A stretch of 64,000 nucleotides of DNA from positions 496,001-560,000 of the forward strand of contig NW_020194517.1 in NCBI RefSeq assembly GCF_002865645.1, read 5' to 3'. Under the pieces are notes generated by a model, which worked only from the letters and a program-made list of their open reading frames with translations, did not search any database and was not told the origin of the DNA. How positions within the stretch are numbered: position 1 is the stretch's first letter; each line of letters starts with the position of its first letter. This DNA is from Hyaloscypha bicolor E. Lineage: Eukaryota; Ascomycota; Leotiomycetes; Helotiales; Hyaloscyphaceae. Positions 43,414-54,913 of this stretch are shown here, in pieces. The position numbers and the translations under genes were made by a program.

Positions 43414-46245
43414 TTAGCGGGTGTTCATGGATAGGCCTTGAAAACTACTAATCCAGGTTTCGTTTGTCTGAAGACCATTGGAATTTCTGCCGAAGTCGTT
43501 GGTATCGTGGGTCGGCGTAGTTCCATGAGGGGATGGGAAACGAGCAGGAAGACCTTGGTACTCCGAGGGTGCTGGGAATCCACCGAACGGGTCCATGGGA
43601 ACGAAGCCGCTGGGAGAGACTGTAACATTTCGGGGGGCAGCGGCGAACGGTGAGTACCCATATGTATAACCTGTAGGTTGAAAAGCGGTCGGGGGCATTG
43701 CAGCTCTATCTAGGGAAGACGTAAAGGGCTGGGCAAAAGCGCCTTGATAGCCGCGTCCTGCCTGAGGAAGGCCGTACGAGGACTGCTCGGCTGGTTGTGG
43801 GCGTCTCTCGTTTTGAGCTGTACGGCTTACACCAACAGCACCTGGTCCGATGCCACTTGGGGCTTGGAGACCAAGGGATGGACTGGCAAAGGAGGCGGGG
43901 TTTATAGCAGACATCCAAATCCTAGTCTTGTACACCTTAAAGAGGTCCGTAACAAGAGAGTTGAAGTTGATATAAGCATCAGCGAAGTAGTAGAACGTAA
44001 GCTTCTTCCAGTCCCTTGCAAAACTATTAGTATATTGTACGGCTCGCACATCGGATAGGACTTACATCTGAAACTCAGCGTCGAGAATCTCCATGTGAAG
44101 ACCGTGCTCCTTGACTTTTTGCATACAGACTCTCTTTGCCTTTGCCTCATTCCCCTCCTTGTCTCGAAGCGCTTGAATTTCGTGGTTCTGGGCCAAACGC
44201 TTAATGATCTTTGGTTTAATCTCACCAGGATTAGGCTCTTGCATGCCGTGCTGGCTTGGGGGTCCCATTCCACCAACAGCACTTCCTTGGAGACCATTCG
44301 ATGCCGCCATTAAGCCAGCGCCGGTGCCATCGGAATTGCCTGCTGCGCCTTGGGAGTACATCATAAGCCATTTGTAGTGCTCCTCGGCATAATGTTCCTT
44401 TAACTCCTTGGCTGATGCCCAGTCGACATTGTCTCGAGCGACAGTGCCCAAATCCGTTCCACGATCTGCCTCGACAATAACAAGATCTCCTGGCTTGACC
44501 GAGAGACCTGTTCCTTCTTGAACGTAGAAAACGTCTGCTCTCGAGCATTTGAAGAGGACAATATACAAGAGCTGGTTGTGGCGAGGTTGTGCAAGGCCAC
44601 CACTGTACATACTACGATGAGGAGATGTAGCCCGTCCCCCACCATATTGCGCAGCGTATGGGTAGGCGGATGGTTGGAAGATTGTGGTGCCGTATGCGTC
44701 GACGTTTCGAGGAAGGGTAGCAATACCGCCGAAATAATTTGCCGCTATTAGTGGTCCATGTGAATAAGCTACTCTTCAAATCTGGCTCAATGATACCTTA
44801 AGGGAAGAAACCAACTTCTGTTTCTGAAACGAATATCGACGAATATTATTAAATTTGGTATACTCACCATGTTCATTGACACTATAGCCAGTCGTGTCTT
44901 GATATCTATTCTGATAATCCTTTGGAGACATACTCTCTTGCAAGCTGCTCTCGTGAGGTAATAAGACATCACCAGTAGAGCTCACTGAACCTTGCCGGGC
45001 CGGGACATCAGCGAAAGAATGGCGTCGACTCTGAGGGATATCGGCCAGTCCACCAAAACCAAGGGAGCTCTGCCAATAGGCCTTCTTCACGTTTTCGAGC
45101 TTGCGATTCTCAAGAGAATTGTAGGAGGGAGGACGCTGTTGACCAGCCACACTATACTCGCTCATTCTACGAGCCAACAGACCCTTCGAAGTAATCTCTT
45201 GCAGTTCATTGATCTCGTCGAGCTCATCAATGGCGTAATCTGACTCTTCAGGCAGCGGTTCTTGCATAGAATATGCCCCACCTAAGCCATAAGCATTACT
45301 CGTGGAGGACCGAGGTCGAATGCGCGAGTTTTGATATTGTTGTTGTTGTCGCAGAATTGCGTTTTCGCGGGCGAGGATTTCGATCGTCTTGGCTTCATTT
45401 GATTGAAGAGCCACACCGTGGTTAGAGCCATTCGTGCTTTCATCGTCATCGTCGTCAACTTCCTTTAGCTTACTAAGGCCACCTTCATTTGACATTTCGC
45501 TTAGCATGCTTGGTCTTGATGGACGATGTTGAAGGCCAGAGTGTTGTAGTGGTCGCCCTCGTCCAGAGAAACCGGGACCACTAGCAGCAGAGACCGCAGA
45601 GGCAGGTGAATCGGGATCCAGTTGTCCAACCGAGTATGATTGAGACCGGTACGTCTTTGGTGTAGGATGGAGAGGAATAGCAAAAGGAATTGTAGGGTTC
45701 GGGGGCGGATCTCTGGGAGGGTTTACGTCGCCGAAATACCCATTACCAGAGCCCGAGGGATGAATTGAAGTTGGTGAAGGGAGGACCTCTGTGAGTCTTG
45801 AAGGAGGCTCCTTCCGAGCGTCATTGTTCCAAATACCACTGCCCCATGGAAACGTACTTGAGCCCGAATGCCCTCGTCCAACGCCAGCCGTGCCTTGAGC
45901 ATGTGCACCCCAAGTACTAGACTCGGCAGAAGGTGTGCTCGGATGAGATGTTGTCGGGGACATTGAGCTAGAAGCAAAGGATCCTTTACGAGGCTGAGCG
46001 CTAGACTGAGTCGTGTCGTTCAACCAAGATGCTCGTCTCGTGGGCTTCTGGGGTTGAATTGCAGGTTGGTGATGGTCTTGGCGGTCACCTTCGTCGTCTG
46101 AACTAGCCAAAGCCTCGGAATCAGGGGTTGAGCGTCTTCCGTTGAATTTATCCAGTAAGATCGACGGATTGCTTGATGTCATGCTGGAGGTGGTTGATTG
46201 TGGTATTTTGGCACCCTGGCCAAGCTTTGCTGAATTGGCGCTCAT
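43414..46245 (-). CDS. PSP1-domain protein with long disordered N-terminus
   Basis: Three exons: 46245-44868, 44744-44066 and 44014-43414; 885 aa. The first ~460 residues are Ser/Pro-rich and low-complexity (start MSANSAKLGQGAKIPQSTTS), with a short coiled stretch TIEILARENAILRQQQQYQN near residue 280. The PSP1 C-terminal domain spans about residues 520-720: LLYIVLFKCSRADVFYVQEG, GDLVIVEADRGTDLGTVARD, EIKPKIIKRLAQNHEIQALR, then AEFQMDWKKLTFYYFADAYI and LFKVYKTRIWM. Yeast Psp1 suppresses DNA polymerase alpha mutations; bacterial relatives (YaaT/RicT) act in RNA metabolism. The tail is Pro/Ser/Tyr-rich. Intron 2 uses acceptor GCAAG (ends 44015) because the nearer TAG would shift the conserved block by inserting residues. 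Function in this fungus is unknown. Confidence 0.88.
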
Positions 46246-47091
46246 TGCGTTGGTGGTGAGGTTAGAAGTGACTATGTATAATAGTGAGGGTATGGTGTGA
46301 TCTTTTGAAAAGCGAAGCTGGGGTCTATAGAGACAAAAATTAGTGTCTGAAGGTAAAGCTAAAGCATGATAGTCGATGTGTAAAATCCTACAATCTCAGA
46401 GGCACACACCAGAAGGACACAACGAGTAAAGGGGGTCGGATAATTGTCTGGACAGTAGATGTTGCTGGAGTGAATCAGCTTCGGGCCGAATGAAAGTTGA
46501 AAAAGGGGGGCGCTAGTAAGCGAGGCGCTAGTCTAGAGAGAGGACATACAGGACGGAGGCCAGCCAAATCGACTGCAGATGGATGATGGATACCACCGAC
46601 TGCTGAAATCACCTGTGCTGCTTTGGAAGGCGTTGGTGTTTAAGAGAGTGGGAGACCAAATGTTCTTTTTGAGAAAGACCGCTATCAACTGCGTCCTAAA
46701 AAGATGTGACCTGTGTGGTACATCTTCTGGACTCGTTAGCACGGCTTTTGCAAAAGATGTGAGAACGACCAAAAGACCAAAATAACAGTGTTGGGTGTAA
46801 GATGATGTACAGGTTGAAGTGTTGCTGTGCTATTGGGAAACATGGATCTGTGACAAAGAATTGTGCTCGAAGGATGCACACGGGAATTCTATTATAGGAT
46901 AGTTTATGAGTGAGCTTTAGCACAATATTTTGAGCATTTGCTTGGTACGCTTGTCAGGGCTGACCAAAGCTGATGAAAGGGGTTTGACAAGACCTCAACT
47001 CTTTGGGTCAAATCTTCAGGGTTGAAAGTGAAGGTGAAGGGGGGTTTTGTAGAATGACAGATGTCAGGAATCTCAAAAGATCTCCTAATTG

Positions 47092-47420
47092 ATGTGTAGG
47101 GTGTGTTGTGATCTAGTGATGATCCGACGAAACGGAATTTGATGTAGGGAAAAGCTGACAATTCAACGAAACGGAACTCGAAGCAGGGAATGTGAAGGGG
47201 TGATGATCCGACGAAAGAGAAGTTAACGTAAATGTACTGTAAACGTAGGGATAATCCAATGGAATGGACCTTGAAAGACTGTCTATCCAACGAAACTGGA
47301 CTTGATATGGGGACAGTATTGTGAAGAAGAGACGATCCGACAAGACAAAATCTGATGTAAATGTGTTGTGAATGAACTGACAATCTGATGAAAGAGTATG
47401 CGAAATGTGGGAGTGTGTAG
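47092..47420. repeat. Degenerate minisatellite, about seven copies of a 32-50 bp unit
   Basis: Related cores begin near 47122, 47162, 47206, 47252, 47284, 47334 and 47381. The clearest forms are GATCCGACGAAACGGAATTT and ATCCAACGAAACTGGACTTG, each followed by GATGTAGGG or GATGTAAATGTGTTGTGA variants. Spacing is 40, 44, 46, 32, 50 and 47 bp. Copies are diverged, so the array is old. On the minus strand it reads as a repeated phrase of the type FRFVGSS. Confidence 0.7.
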
Positions 47421-49667
47421 TGAATGCGTTGTGATTGCAGTGAAGAATGTCGCGAGGAGGCAAAAGGAACTGAGAGTACTGTTGTGGGATGTACAGATAA
47501 AGAAACGTACCTAAAGGTCCGACGATCCTCAAGAGACCAAGGAGCACTTAGAAAGCGAGTGAATCGCCAAGGATCAACGCAGACCTACCACTTCTTGCTT
47601 CCTTCTGATGAGAGGATGGGAAGTGGAGGCCCCGAGATCAATTTCGATGCCGTTGATGAGTGTGTAAGGGCAAGAGTAACAGAAGTAGGAGGATGAAGAG
47701 GTAGTGGTGGTGGTGAGGGGCGGAGGAGGGGAACTCGAAGATGCAAGATGAGAGATGAGGTTGGGGACGGAAGTTCGTGTTTGGGGCGGAGGGAAGGTGG
47801 CTGGGCTTGGTGGTGTGAGGGAGTCGATGATAGAATGTCGTAGGAGCTTGCAATTACGTGTATGTGTATGTTTGATGGTCTAGATAGAAGGAGAATTAGC
47901 CGATTTTCTCTTCGGGCGCAATGGAATCGTATTTTGAAGTGTTGTAGCGTTAAGTCCCCGGGTGTATAGAATTAACATCAGATGAATTGGGCCAACGATG
48001 AATTAGGTACGAGGCAATTGGTGTCTAGAGGCTGCAAGATGATCCTTTGATTTGCATTTGCGCCCCAAGAGAAAGAAGGTGCCACAAAATGATCAGACAG
48101 GCATCGAGTCGGCCAAAGGTGGGTCGTCATCTGGTGTAGGGTATGACAGCCTTCCCAGCTCTTGAAGCATAAATACTAAGTTTATCCTTTGATCCCACCT
48201 CACAAATACGCCTCTGGTATCCCAGAAACCGGAGCTCAGCTGAGAGAGAAGACGCAGCGACCACGGTATGAAAATATGACCCGCCAGAGACGTCGAGGAG
48301 GCGCAGGTCTAAAAACACAAATAGATATGTGGACAAGACTCACCACCGTGCTATTAGTACGTCCAGGAAAGAGCAATCTCGAAAAGGAATTAGACGTAGT
48401 ATCTAAACTAAACTGTCAGCCGCAAGTACCGAAGATACATGTCCACATGTATTTCCCAAAAGCTGACCAGGGCCCAGGAAGCAATTCAAAGCACCCACCT
48501 CAAATAACCGCAGCAGCCGTATGAAATCGTAAAGTCTTCTAAATCTGTCTGCCGTTGTCGCTCTTTTTCAATTTATGTTGTGCCGACCCGAATAACCATC
48601 TATTGTTCGCCGAAAGATTTACCAGAGCGTGGGAAAGAAAGGAGAATCGTACAGCCTTCTGCGCATTCGGGACGTTGTTGGAGGGAGGCTTGGGTCGCCC
48701 AGACTATGCGTAGCCCATTGTCGAAACGAGGAGGAAAGACGAGGGCCTTGCTCTCGAGAGCTGCCGTCGGAATGGCAGGAGCGTCGGGGGACTCACAAAG
48801 TGGTGAGAATCAAAATGAAGGCTTCGTGAGGTGGAGGCAAGGCGGCGCATATGCGGGGAACAGCGTGTGCGACTCGAAGACTTTTCGGACTCGGTAGACC
48901 GGCGCTGAAGTAACAGAGAAGGCTTGCCGTGTCACGCAGAAGGAGAACCTGGCCTGATAATGGTTCTCGAGGGAGGAGGAACAACGCTTTTCAGACGAGG
49001 CGTCGTCGTGAAGTTGGGAAGAGGATCGAGAGGGACGGTGCGATGGGGATCGTCCTCACGCTAATATCAGCCACTGCAGTGGCCTTCAATACCCTCGCCC
49101 GGGAACCCCCTGCGCGTCCAGACGAAGGAAGACGGGCACCCCAACCCCTCATCGTTGTGGTGTTCACACAGGGGCCCTGGTCGACTTTCCCGCTCCAGAT
49201 TCTTTGCATGAATATATCTCTGAATATCGCGGACGCTGAGCAGTGCCCGCGAGTCTGAATATATCTCTAAATCGACGTCGCCAGAATAACAGCGCCGAGA
49301 GACATACAGGGCTATGCCCCTCTCTGCACGGGACAACCTGTGCCCCGCGGAGTGCTAGCTTTCTCTGGCAAATTATCCCTTATACAACATCACCAATCAG
49401 GCCATGGGTCACACGCCCTCTTTAATCTGGGTGAGAAGGGGTGCTGGTGCTGCTGGATGCGAGAGAGGCGAGAAAGCTTGGTCGGACGAGAACGGCGTTG
49501 AATATTCCCTTAATGCCCCAGAGGGCTTGGTGCAGTCAGTCTTTGAACTCTGCGCTAACTGCTTTGACGGCGTCCTCAACCCGTTATGAAACCCCACAGG
49601 TCCCTGAAGAAAACACGTTGTGGATCCTGGAGGAGAGCGGCACGTCTTCGCTCTCAAATGTCATGGC

Positions 49668-49745
49668 CTGTCATGTCTTTCCTGTCTTTCCTGTCCTGTC
49701 TTGTCCTGCCTTGTCTTGCCTTGCCTTGTCTGGCTGGTCTTGCCA
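49668..49745. repeat. Pyrimidine-rich CCTGT/CTTGC tandem tract
   Basis: Roughly 14 five-base units of the form CCTGT, CTTGT, CTTGC and CTGTC follow each other (for example CTGTCCTGTCTTGTCCTGCC). One strand is almost free of A. Possibly an expanded microsatellite. Confidence 0.8.
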
Positions 49746-51394
49746 CAGGAGGCTCCCTCCTTTTCCTCCGTGCTGCTCGTCCCCACCGAGGAGTTCGAGA
49801 CCGCTCGATACCCCGATTCCTGGAGCCATGGCACACACGCATGTGTCAAAGCAACTCCTCAACGGCTGCGTCTGTTCCCCAGATTCTCGCTAAGTCGAAC
49901 GTTTGGCGCTCCGAGTGTCAATGTGTCAATCTGCAGTGGAGCTTGCGCTTCATTCCTTGGGCATCTTGGTTTTCAGCAGACCCGATCTCAGCATTTTTGC
50001 GGGGTAGCTGCAGTATGGCGACCATCCCCAGGTGAGACAAGCAAGCAGGCAGTTCGTTCTGTGGCAGCGTGTGGTGTACGATCAGCGATCGCACAACGGG
50101 CACCAGACTTCCAATAATTCCTAGCCGTGCTTTCCAAGTTGACCATTCTCATACCATAGTATTGCGCACGTCTAGGATTACTCCGGCACAGATCATCCTC
50201 CCTGCGAACCCCTTGGCTCATGCAGCACGGAGCTTGAGGGTGTGAGGGGAAGCCTGGCTCGCTATTCGCTGGCCGCAACATTCTACCGTGCCCCCCATCG
50301 ACGAGAGGGGAGCGGCCTGCATCACCAATCGATCCACAAGAGATGGAGGTTGCCGAGCAAGTGAGAATGCGCTCAGCCTTCTCCGCAACACCTCCTGAAG
50401 GTGGGGCAAGCAAAAACAGACCTCCTCACGATGCTGCACGAGACTTCATCTGGCTATTCTCACTGCCGTGAAACGAGAAGTTTGTCCGAGTCGCCCATAT
50501 TGAACAAGATATTCGAACCGCGGCGCACATTACGCTCCATGTCACTGCGGGGCAGAGTTTTCTCGGTTTAGCAGGTCCGGCCGAACTCTATTCAACTCCG
50601 GCACTGATATCCTGCTTACCTGATTGTTCGTAATGATTCTGTACATGCAGCTATGAAAATGTGCAAATGTATCAATGCAATTTGGCACCTGCAGTCTATC
50701 CTCTTGGAGAATATCCACACGAGTCCGGAACACCGAGGCTGGCAATTCAGTAGATTAGGCCAGGCACAAAGGGGCAAGAGATATTCTACTCATATCTCTC
50801 AGTGTTTCCATGCGTATTAGGACATCGTGCTCAGAATTTCAGGATCTGGTTGTCCTAGAAGACTCTATACAAACGTATTCTGACTCTTGTCAATGTTCAA
50901 CATATGCTAGGGCATCTTACCTACCATCTTGCCGATTGTCATTGCCCGGCAAAAGTTCGTACATGCGGTTGTAGACACAACTTGAGGTTGTCAACCTGAT
51001 TCCTTGATCAATGTACGAAGAAAGCATGTCTAGAGCTCTGGCAGGTCCGGCCGCAGGGAAACGAGAAGTTTCATGACCCAAGGCTGAGAAGTAGCCTGGT
51101 TCGGGACATTCAATTTCGATCCTCGTAGAATACACATGCCATTGTGAGACATGCAGTCTAGCGCTTTGGCTAGTCTGGCCGAGGAGGCCCAGTCCCTAGA
51201 TTGTCCAGACCTTCGGGTAAGACGTATGAAATGATTTCGAACTCTCAGTTCGATGGTTTGATTCCCCGGGAAATGGACAGGATGTTTTGAGACAGTCATC
51301 ATCCACATCGCCGGGCACTAGTTTGGGTGCTACCATGTCGAAACGTACCGTTGAAGACATTTATTATTTCTCCATCTGGCGTAAATAGATTCCT

Positions 51395-52400
51395 TCAACC
51401 GGGGACGGTATCTATAGTTCCCTTTCCAACAGTTGAAGGCGCGGCATCGGCTCCCTTTGTTTTCCGTAATTTCTCTTCGAATTTTGCAAACTCCGCGACC
51501 GCGATCTCCTCTTCCTGATCCAGGACCTGAGTAACACCTTTCACTTCCTCAATCTGGGTTTGTTAGCCGCAGCCTTTCTAGAAAGTTTCGCCAAATACTC
51601 ACATAGTGCATCAACATTCCCTCAATACCATTTTTCAACGTAACAGTGCTCGAATCGCAGGTCCTGCAGGCACCTCTCAACTTTAACATCACCATTCCGT
51701 CCTCAAATCCACGGAACTCAATATCTCCACCATCCTCCTGGATTGCCGGTCGTATTCTCGTCTCCAATAGCTCCTTAATCATTCCAACCACCTCACTATC
51801 ATTCTCATTATACCTTAAACTGTCTTCTTCCCCACCATCCTGCCCACTCTCTCCAGGCCTACTTTCAGTAACATTGACAATCTGTGCCCCCGATGTAACA
51901 GCCTCTGTTATCAGACTGAAGATTTCCGGCTTCACATGAGCCCAATTTGCATCTCCAGCTTTCGTAACCGTAATAAAATCCGCTCCATAGAACACCGATG
52001 TGACCCCATCAATATTCATCAGCTGTGCAGCAAGCGGTGATGGATGTGGAGGTGCAAGAGTCGACCTAGGATTCATGTATTCGATGAAAGGAGAGGAGAG
52101 TCCTGGTGGTAGGATAGGATGGTTTGGTAGGAACTTGAGAGCGTCTGGGTTTGGTGTGTTCTCTGTCTGGATGAAGATGCTGCGACTACCGCTGACAGCA
52201 GGCGGCTTTACCATGGTCGAGGGCTGGTGTAAAGGGTGCAAAGTCGGTCGTGTATGCGCATTCGAAGCTGCCATTGCTGGAAGTCGGGTACTTTGGTGAA
52301 CGCATCTCGCAGCGTTGTGGTGGACGGGTATCGATGGCTTCGAAGGTCGTGTCTTGGTGAGGAATGACAAAGCTGCCTTTGAGAGTTTCCTAGATGCCAT
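51395..52400 (-). CDS. NFU1: Mitochondrial iron-sulfur scaffold Nfu1
   Basis: Late-acting Fe-S carrier that supplies 4Fe-4S clusters to lipoate synthase and other mitochondrial enzymes. Two exons, 52400-51603 and 51553-51395; 318 aa. The ATG at 52400 (MASRKLSKAALSFLTKTRPS) begins a basic presequence; the frame extends upstream only through a GTG. The Nfu N-terminal domain starts at RSIFIQTENTPNPDALKFLP with LMNIDGVTSVFYGADFITVT. The NifU domain has IRPAIQEDGGDIEFRGFEDG and the cluster-binding GACRTCDSSTVTLKNGIEG (C-x2-C). Exon 2 supplies IEEVKGVTQVLDQEEEIAVA and a tail. Without the splice the frame would end in an unrelated stretch. Its start is 173 bp from the divergent HIT-finger gene. Confidence 0.95.
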
Positions 52401-52573
52401 TGTTTGAATTGACACTGCAGGAAGTGTGTTACAGTTGTTTTGCTGTCGAGATGGCGAAGTTGAAGAAGGCCTTTGTAATCACCTGCATGGGTCTGAAAAA
52501 TTGGCGTCATTGCCGATTGGCAAGGATCTGGTTGTTTTGATAACGCAAACTTTCAAGCTCTTTCTTCAACAAC
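52401..52573. promoter_or_regulatory. Shared promoter of NFU1 and the HIT-finger gene
   Basis: 173 bp between divergent start codons. Too short for two independent fungal promoters of usual size, so regulation is probably shared. No motif is called. Confidence 0.5.
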
Positions 52574-53390
52574 ATGTCAATCTCCAAGACCGCGAATGAC
52601 GAAAGTGCGCAAAAAGACGCAGAGCCAGCGATGGATACGCCAGATGCGGAGATTGTTCCAAATGGCGCTGATAACTCAACGAAAACAACCGTTGGCCAAG
52701 AAGTTCCGAAGCAACAAGAGGAGACGCGGGAGAGTTCATTGGCCGAAGCTGACGTGCCAAAGAAAAGGCTATGTGGCGTATGCAACGAAAAGGAATGGAA
52801 GTATAAGTGCACTCGATGTTATTTCCCATCGTAAGCCCTCTTTTCAATGCAGGTTTCGCAAACTGATGTGGTGAAGCTGTTCTTCAGCATGCTCAACGAT
52901 TCACAAAGCGACACACCCTGCCCTTGAGCCCAAGCCTGCGGAAACCAAACCAGAACCAAAACGTCAAACCAATGGAGCTACACCGAGGCCTGGCACCATT
53001 GCTGCAGCAGGATTCAAAGGTCCTTTCGCGGTTTTGGACGATTCGAAAGACCTTCAGCTTCTATTCAAGATATACCCAAAACTTCCTGCGCTTCTCGACC
53101 AAATCAACACAGCTACTCTCCGACCATTAGAGGAACTTGACGATCTCCCACAGAATGTGCATTCGAAGGGGAAGAAAGAACAGTCGTGGACTTACGATCG
53201 TGGGCTTGAGAAGGGAAGAGAAGCGTTAAATCGCCTTCGGGACACAGACGAGGGCGTCAGGGAATATTCAACATTAGTGCTGCAGATTCTGTCCGGAGAT
53301 GTAGGCATCTCTGCTACACAACTAGTGGAGAAAGAGCTGAAGGAAGAAAATGCAAAGATCATAGAAGCTCTCTTGCAGGGCGAACTGTGA
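52574..53390 (+). CDS. HIT-type zinc-finger protein (Hit1/ZNHIT3-like)
   Basis: Two exons, 52574-52830 and 52877-53390; 256 aa. The zf-HIT module is split by the intron: LCGVCNEKEWKYKCTRCYFP in exon 1 and SCSSACSTIHKATH in exon 2, giving the full Cys/His ligand set. This requires the acceptor GTGAAG ending at 52876; the two CAG acceptors at 52852 and 52887 destroy the finger or the frame. The N-terminal 65 residues are acidic and disordered. The C-terminal part (DSKDLQLLFKIYPKLPALLD, GREALNRLRDTDEGVREYST) fits fungal Hit1-type proteins, which help assemble box C/D snoRNPs together with Rsa1. The exact orthology among HIT-finger proteins is inferred. Confidence 0.85.
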
Positions 53391-53916
53391 AGAGTCGGGC
53401 TGGAAACCTTCACACTGAAGAGACGCGGGAGGACAACCCCGCTGGAATCGTGGGGAAGGTCACCATATAATTGGTAAGAAACCCAGGTGCTGAATTCGGG
53501 TGGCATGATTTCGCTCTCCAACCGGTGCTCTTGAAAGGGGATTTCGATCCTCCTTCGTGGTGGACGAGAATAGCCGCACTGAACGTTGAATTTTCATTGT
53601 CCCAAGTCAAGTTGGTCAAACCCTCCCCAAATGTTCCTCATATCCTTGTACATTCAAAGTCTACATTCATGGCTGACTCCAAAGGAGATACAGTATGTCA
53701 CTATAGTTTATACGGAGATTCGGGCTCGGAATTCAAACTCAGCATGGGCCAGAGTTGGGTTCATAAGACATGCTTTGGGAATTGCTCAAGATACCCCGGA
53801 ACCGCTAAAACGCATAGTCGGAAAAAAGCAGCCACAATCCATTACAAGCAATGTTCAACGGCTCTTGGGACATTCTACTGGCAATGTCCAATAGTTGCTG
53901 GAACATTCCGATCAAA
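53391..53916. other. Intergenic, convergent 3' ends
   Basis: 526 bp between the HIT-finger stop and the stop of the next minus-strand gene. A 173-codon plus frame at 53471-53992 begins at a TTG and overlaps the neighbouring gene; its sequence shows no domain and I do not call it. Confidence 0.4.
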
Positions 53917-54913
53917 TCAACTCGGATGGCGTTTGAAGCGAGCAAGAAAACTTCCCCTTATGCCTTTGTTCCCATCTGGCGGAGATCCATGATCACCAAT
54001 TCCAGCCACAGCTTCATCTCGATCTGGCTTGACTTTTTCCCTCTTGCCCAGCATCCAAGTCGACTCCATCTTCCGCAAGAAAGGACTTGTCCGCGAGTGC
54101 TGGTTTTTCTTCGTTGTTTCAGTCTCACTGTCCCGTTCCGCCCAATCAGGTCTATCCTTTGCAACAGGCAATAGTGGCTTCGGTTTTGATTTCCCCGGCG
54201 GAGGTGGTGACGATTGAGCCTCCGTTTTCTCCCATAAATCCCCTGTGCTCATCGGCCGTGAACTGCTTCTCTTGTGCCCTGAAGTCAGATGAGCAAACTC
54301 CAACTGGAACGTTCGCTGCGGTGGTTTGTATATCTCTCTCTCCATATCCGCCTCAGCAGCCTCCTCCAACTCGTGCGTCCATTGAAATTGATTCCGGTTC
54401 AATAAGATTTGCCTTTCTAATATCGCTTGATCGATAGCTTGCGTCTTCTGAAGACTCGTAACTGGGTATTCAAGATGAGGGTCCTCGAGGCTTAGCTTCT
54501 CTAGGTGGGACTTAATACCCATTGACGGCAACTTGTGCGACTGTCGCCTGACATCTGGTGTCGTCGTCCTTTCGAAAGCCGCGGCGGCGACCGTTGGAAC
54601 ATGGTGGTACACGACATTGGCTTGCGCCAGAGCAGCTCTCGCGGCCCGTGCCTCACGTCGGCGCTCAGCCTTGATCTTCTGCTCGGCGAGATGAGCGTTG
54701 AGCCGACGACTTAATTCCTCGGGATCGAATGGCTCTCCTTGCTTGACTCTTTGCCGCCGCCCATCTTTCTTTGGATCGCGCAGTGGATGCGTCATTGCAC
54801 GGGCAGGTTGATACTATGGTGAGGTCAGAAGGAGATATGGACGAAGGAGGTATTTTCCAACTTACGGAAGGCCAATCGGCAGGCGGAGGAGGGAGCGTGG
54901 TGGCTGTTGCCAT
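53917..54913 (-). CDS. Unrecognised charged protein, two exons
   Basis: Exons 54913-54866 and 54813-53917; 314 aa. It starts MATATTLPPPPADWPSYQPA; the junction is phase 0 with donor GTAAGT and acceptor CCATAG. An Arg/Ala-rich helix (EELSRRLNAHLAEQKIKAER, then RREARAARAALAQ) follows. Short motif-like parts are YHHVPTVAAAAFERTTTPDV and LEKLSLEDPHLEYPV. The rest is polar and probably disordered, with Pro and Ser runs (SSPPPPGKSKPKPLLPVA) and a basic end FLARFKRHPS. No signal peptide, TM helix or enzyme motif. Looks like a fungus-specific protein; function unknown. Confidence 0.7.

Larger units (their letters stand above)
46246..51394. other. 5.1 kb gene desert with repeats
   Basis: No gene is supported. 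The part from 46246 to about 48000 is probably promoter and 5' leader of the PSP1 gene, and includes a degenerate minisatellite. From 48.2 to 51.3 kb the sequence is GC-richer with many short overlapping frames on both strands and a CCTGT/CTTGC repeat. GCAGGTCCGGCCG occurs at about 50571 and again at 51041, and AAACGAGAAGTTT at 50470 and 51059, hinting at an old duplication. Confidence 0.4.

Noticed and set aside
46904..47383. 159-codon minus-strand frame with repeats
   Set aside because: It follows the minisatellite; without transcript or homologue evidence it is better treated as repeat DNA.
53471..53992. 173-codon plus-strand frame
   Set aside because: Starts at TTG, overlaps the 3' end of the minus-strand gene and has no domain.
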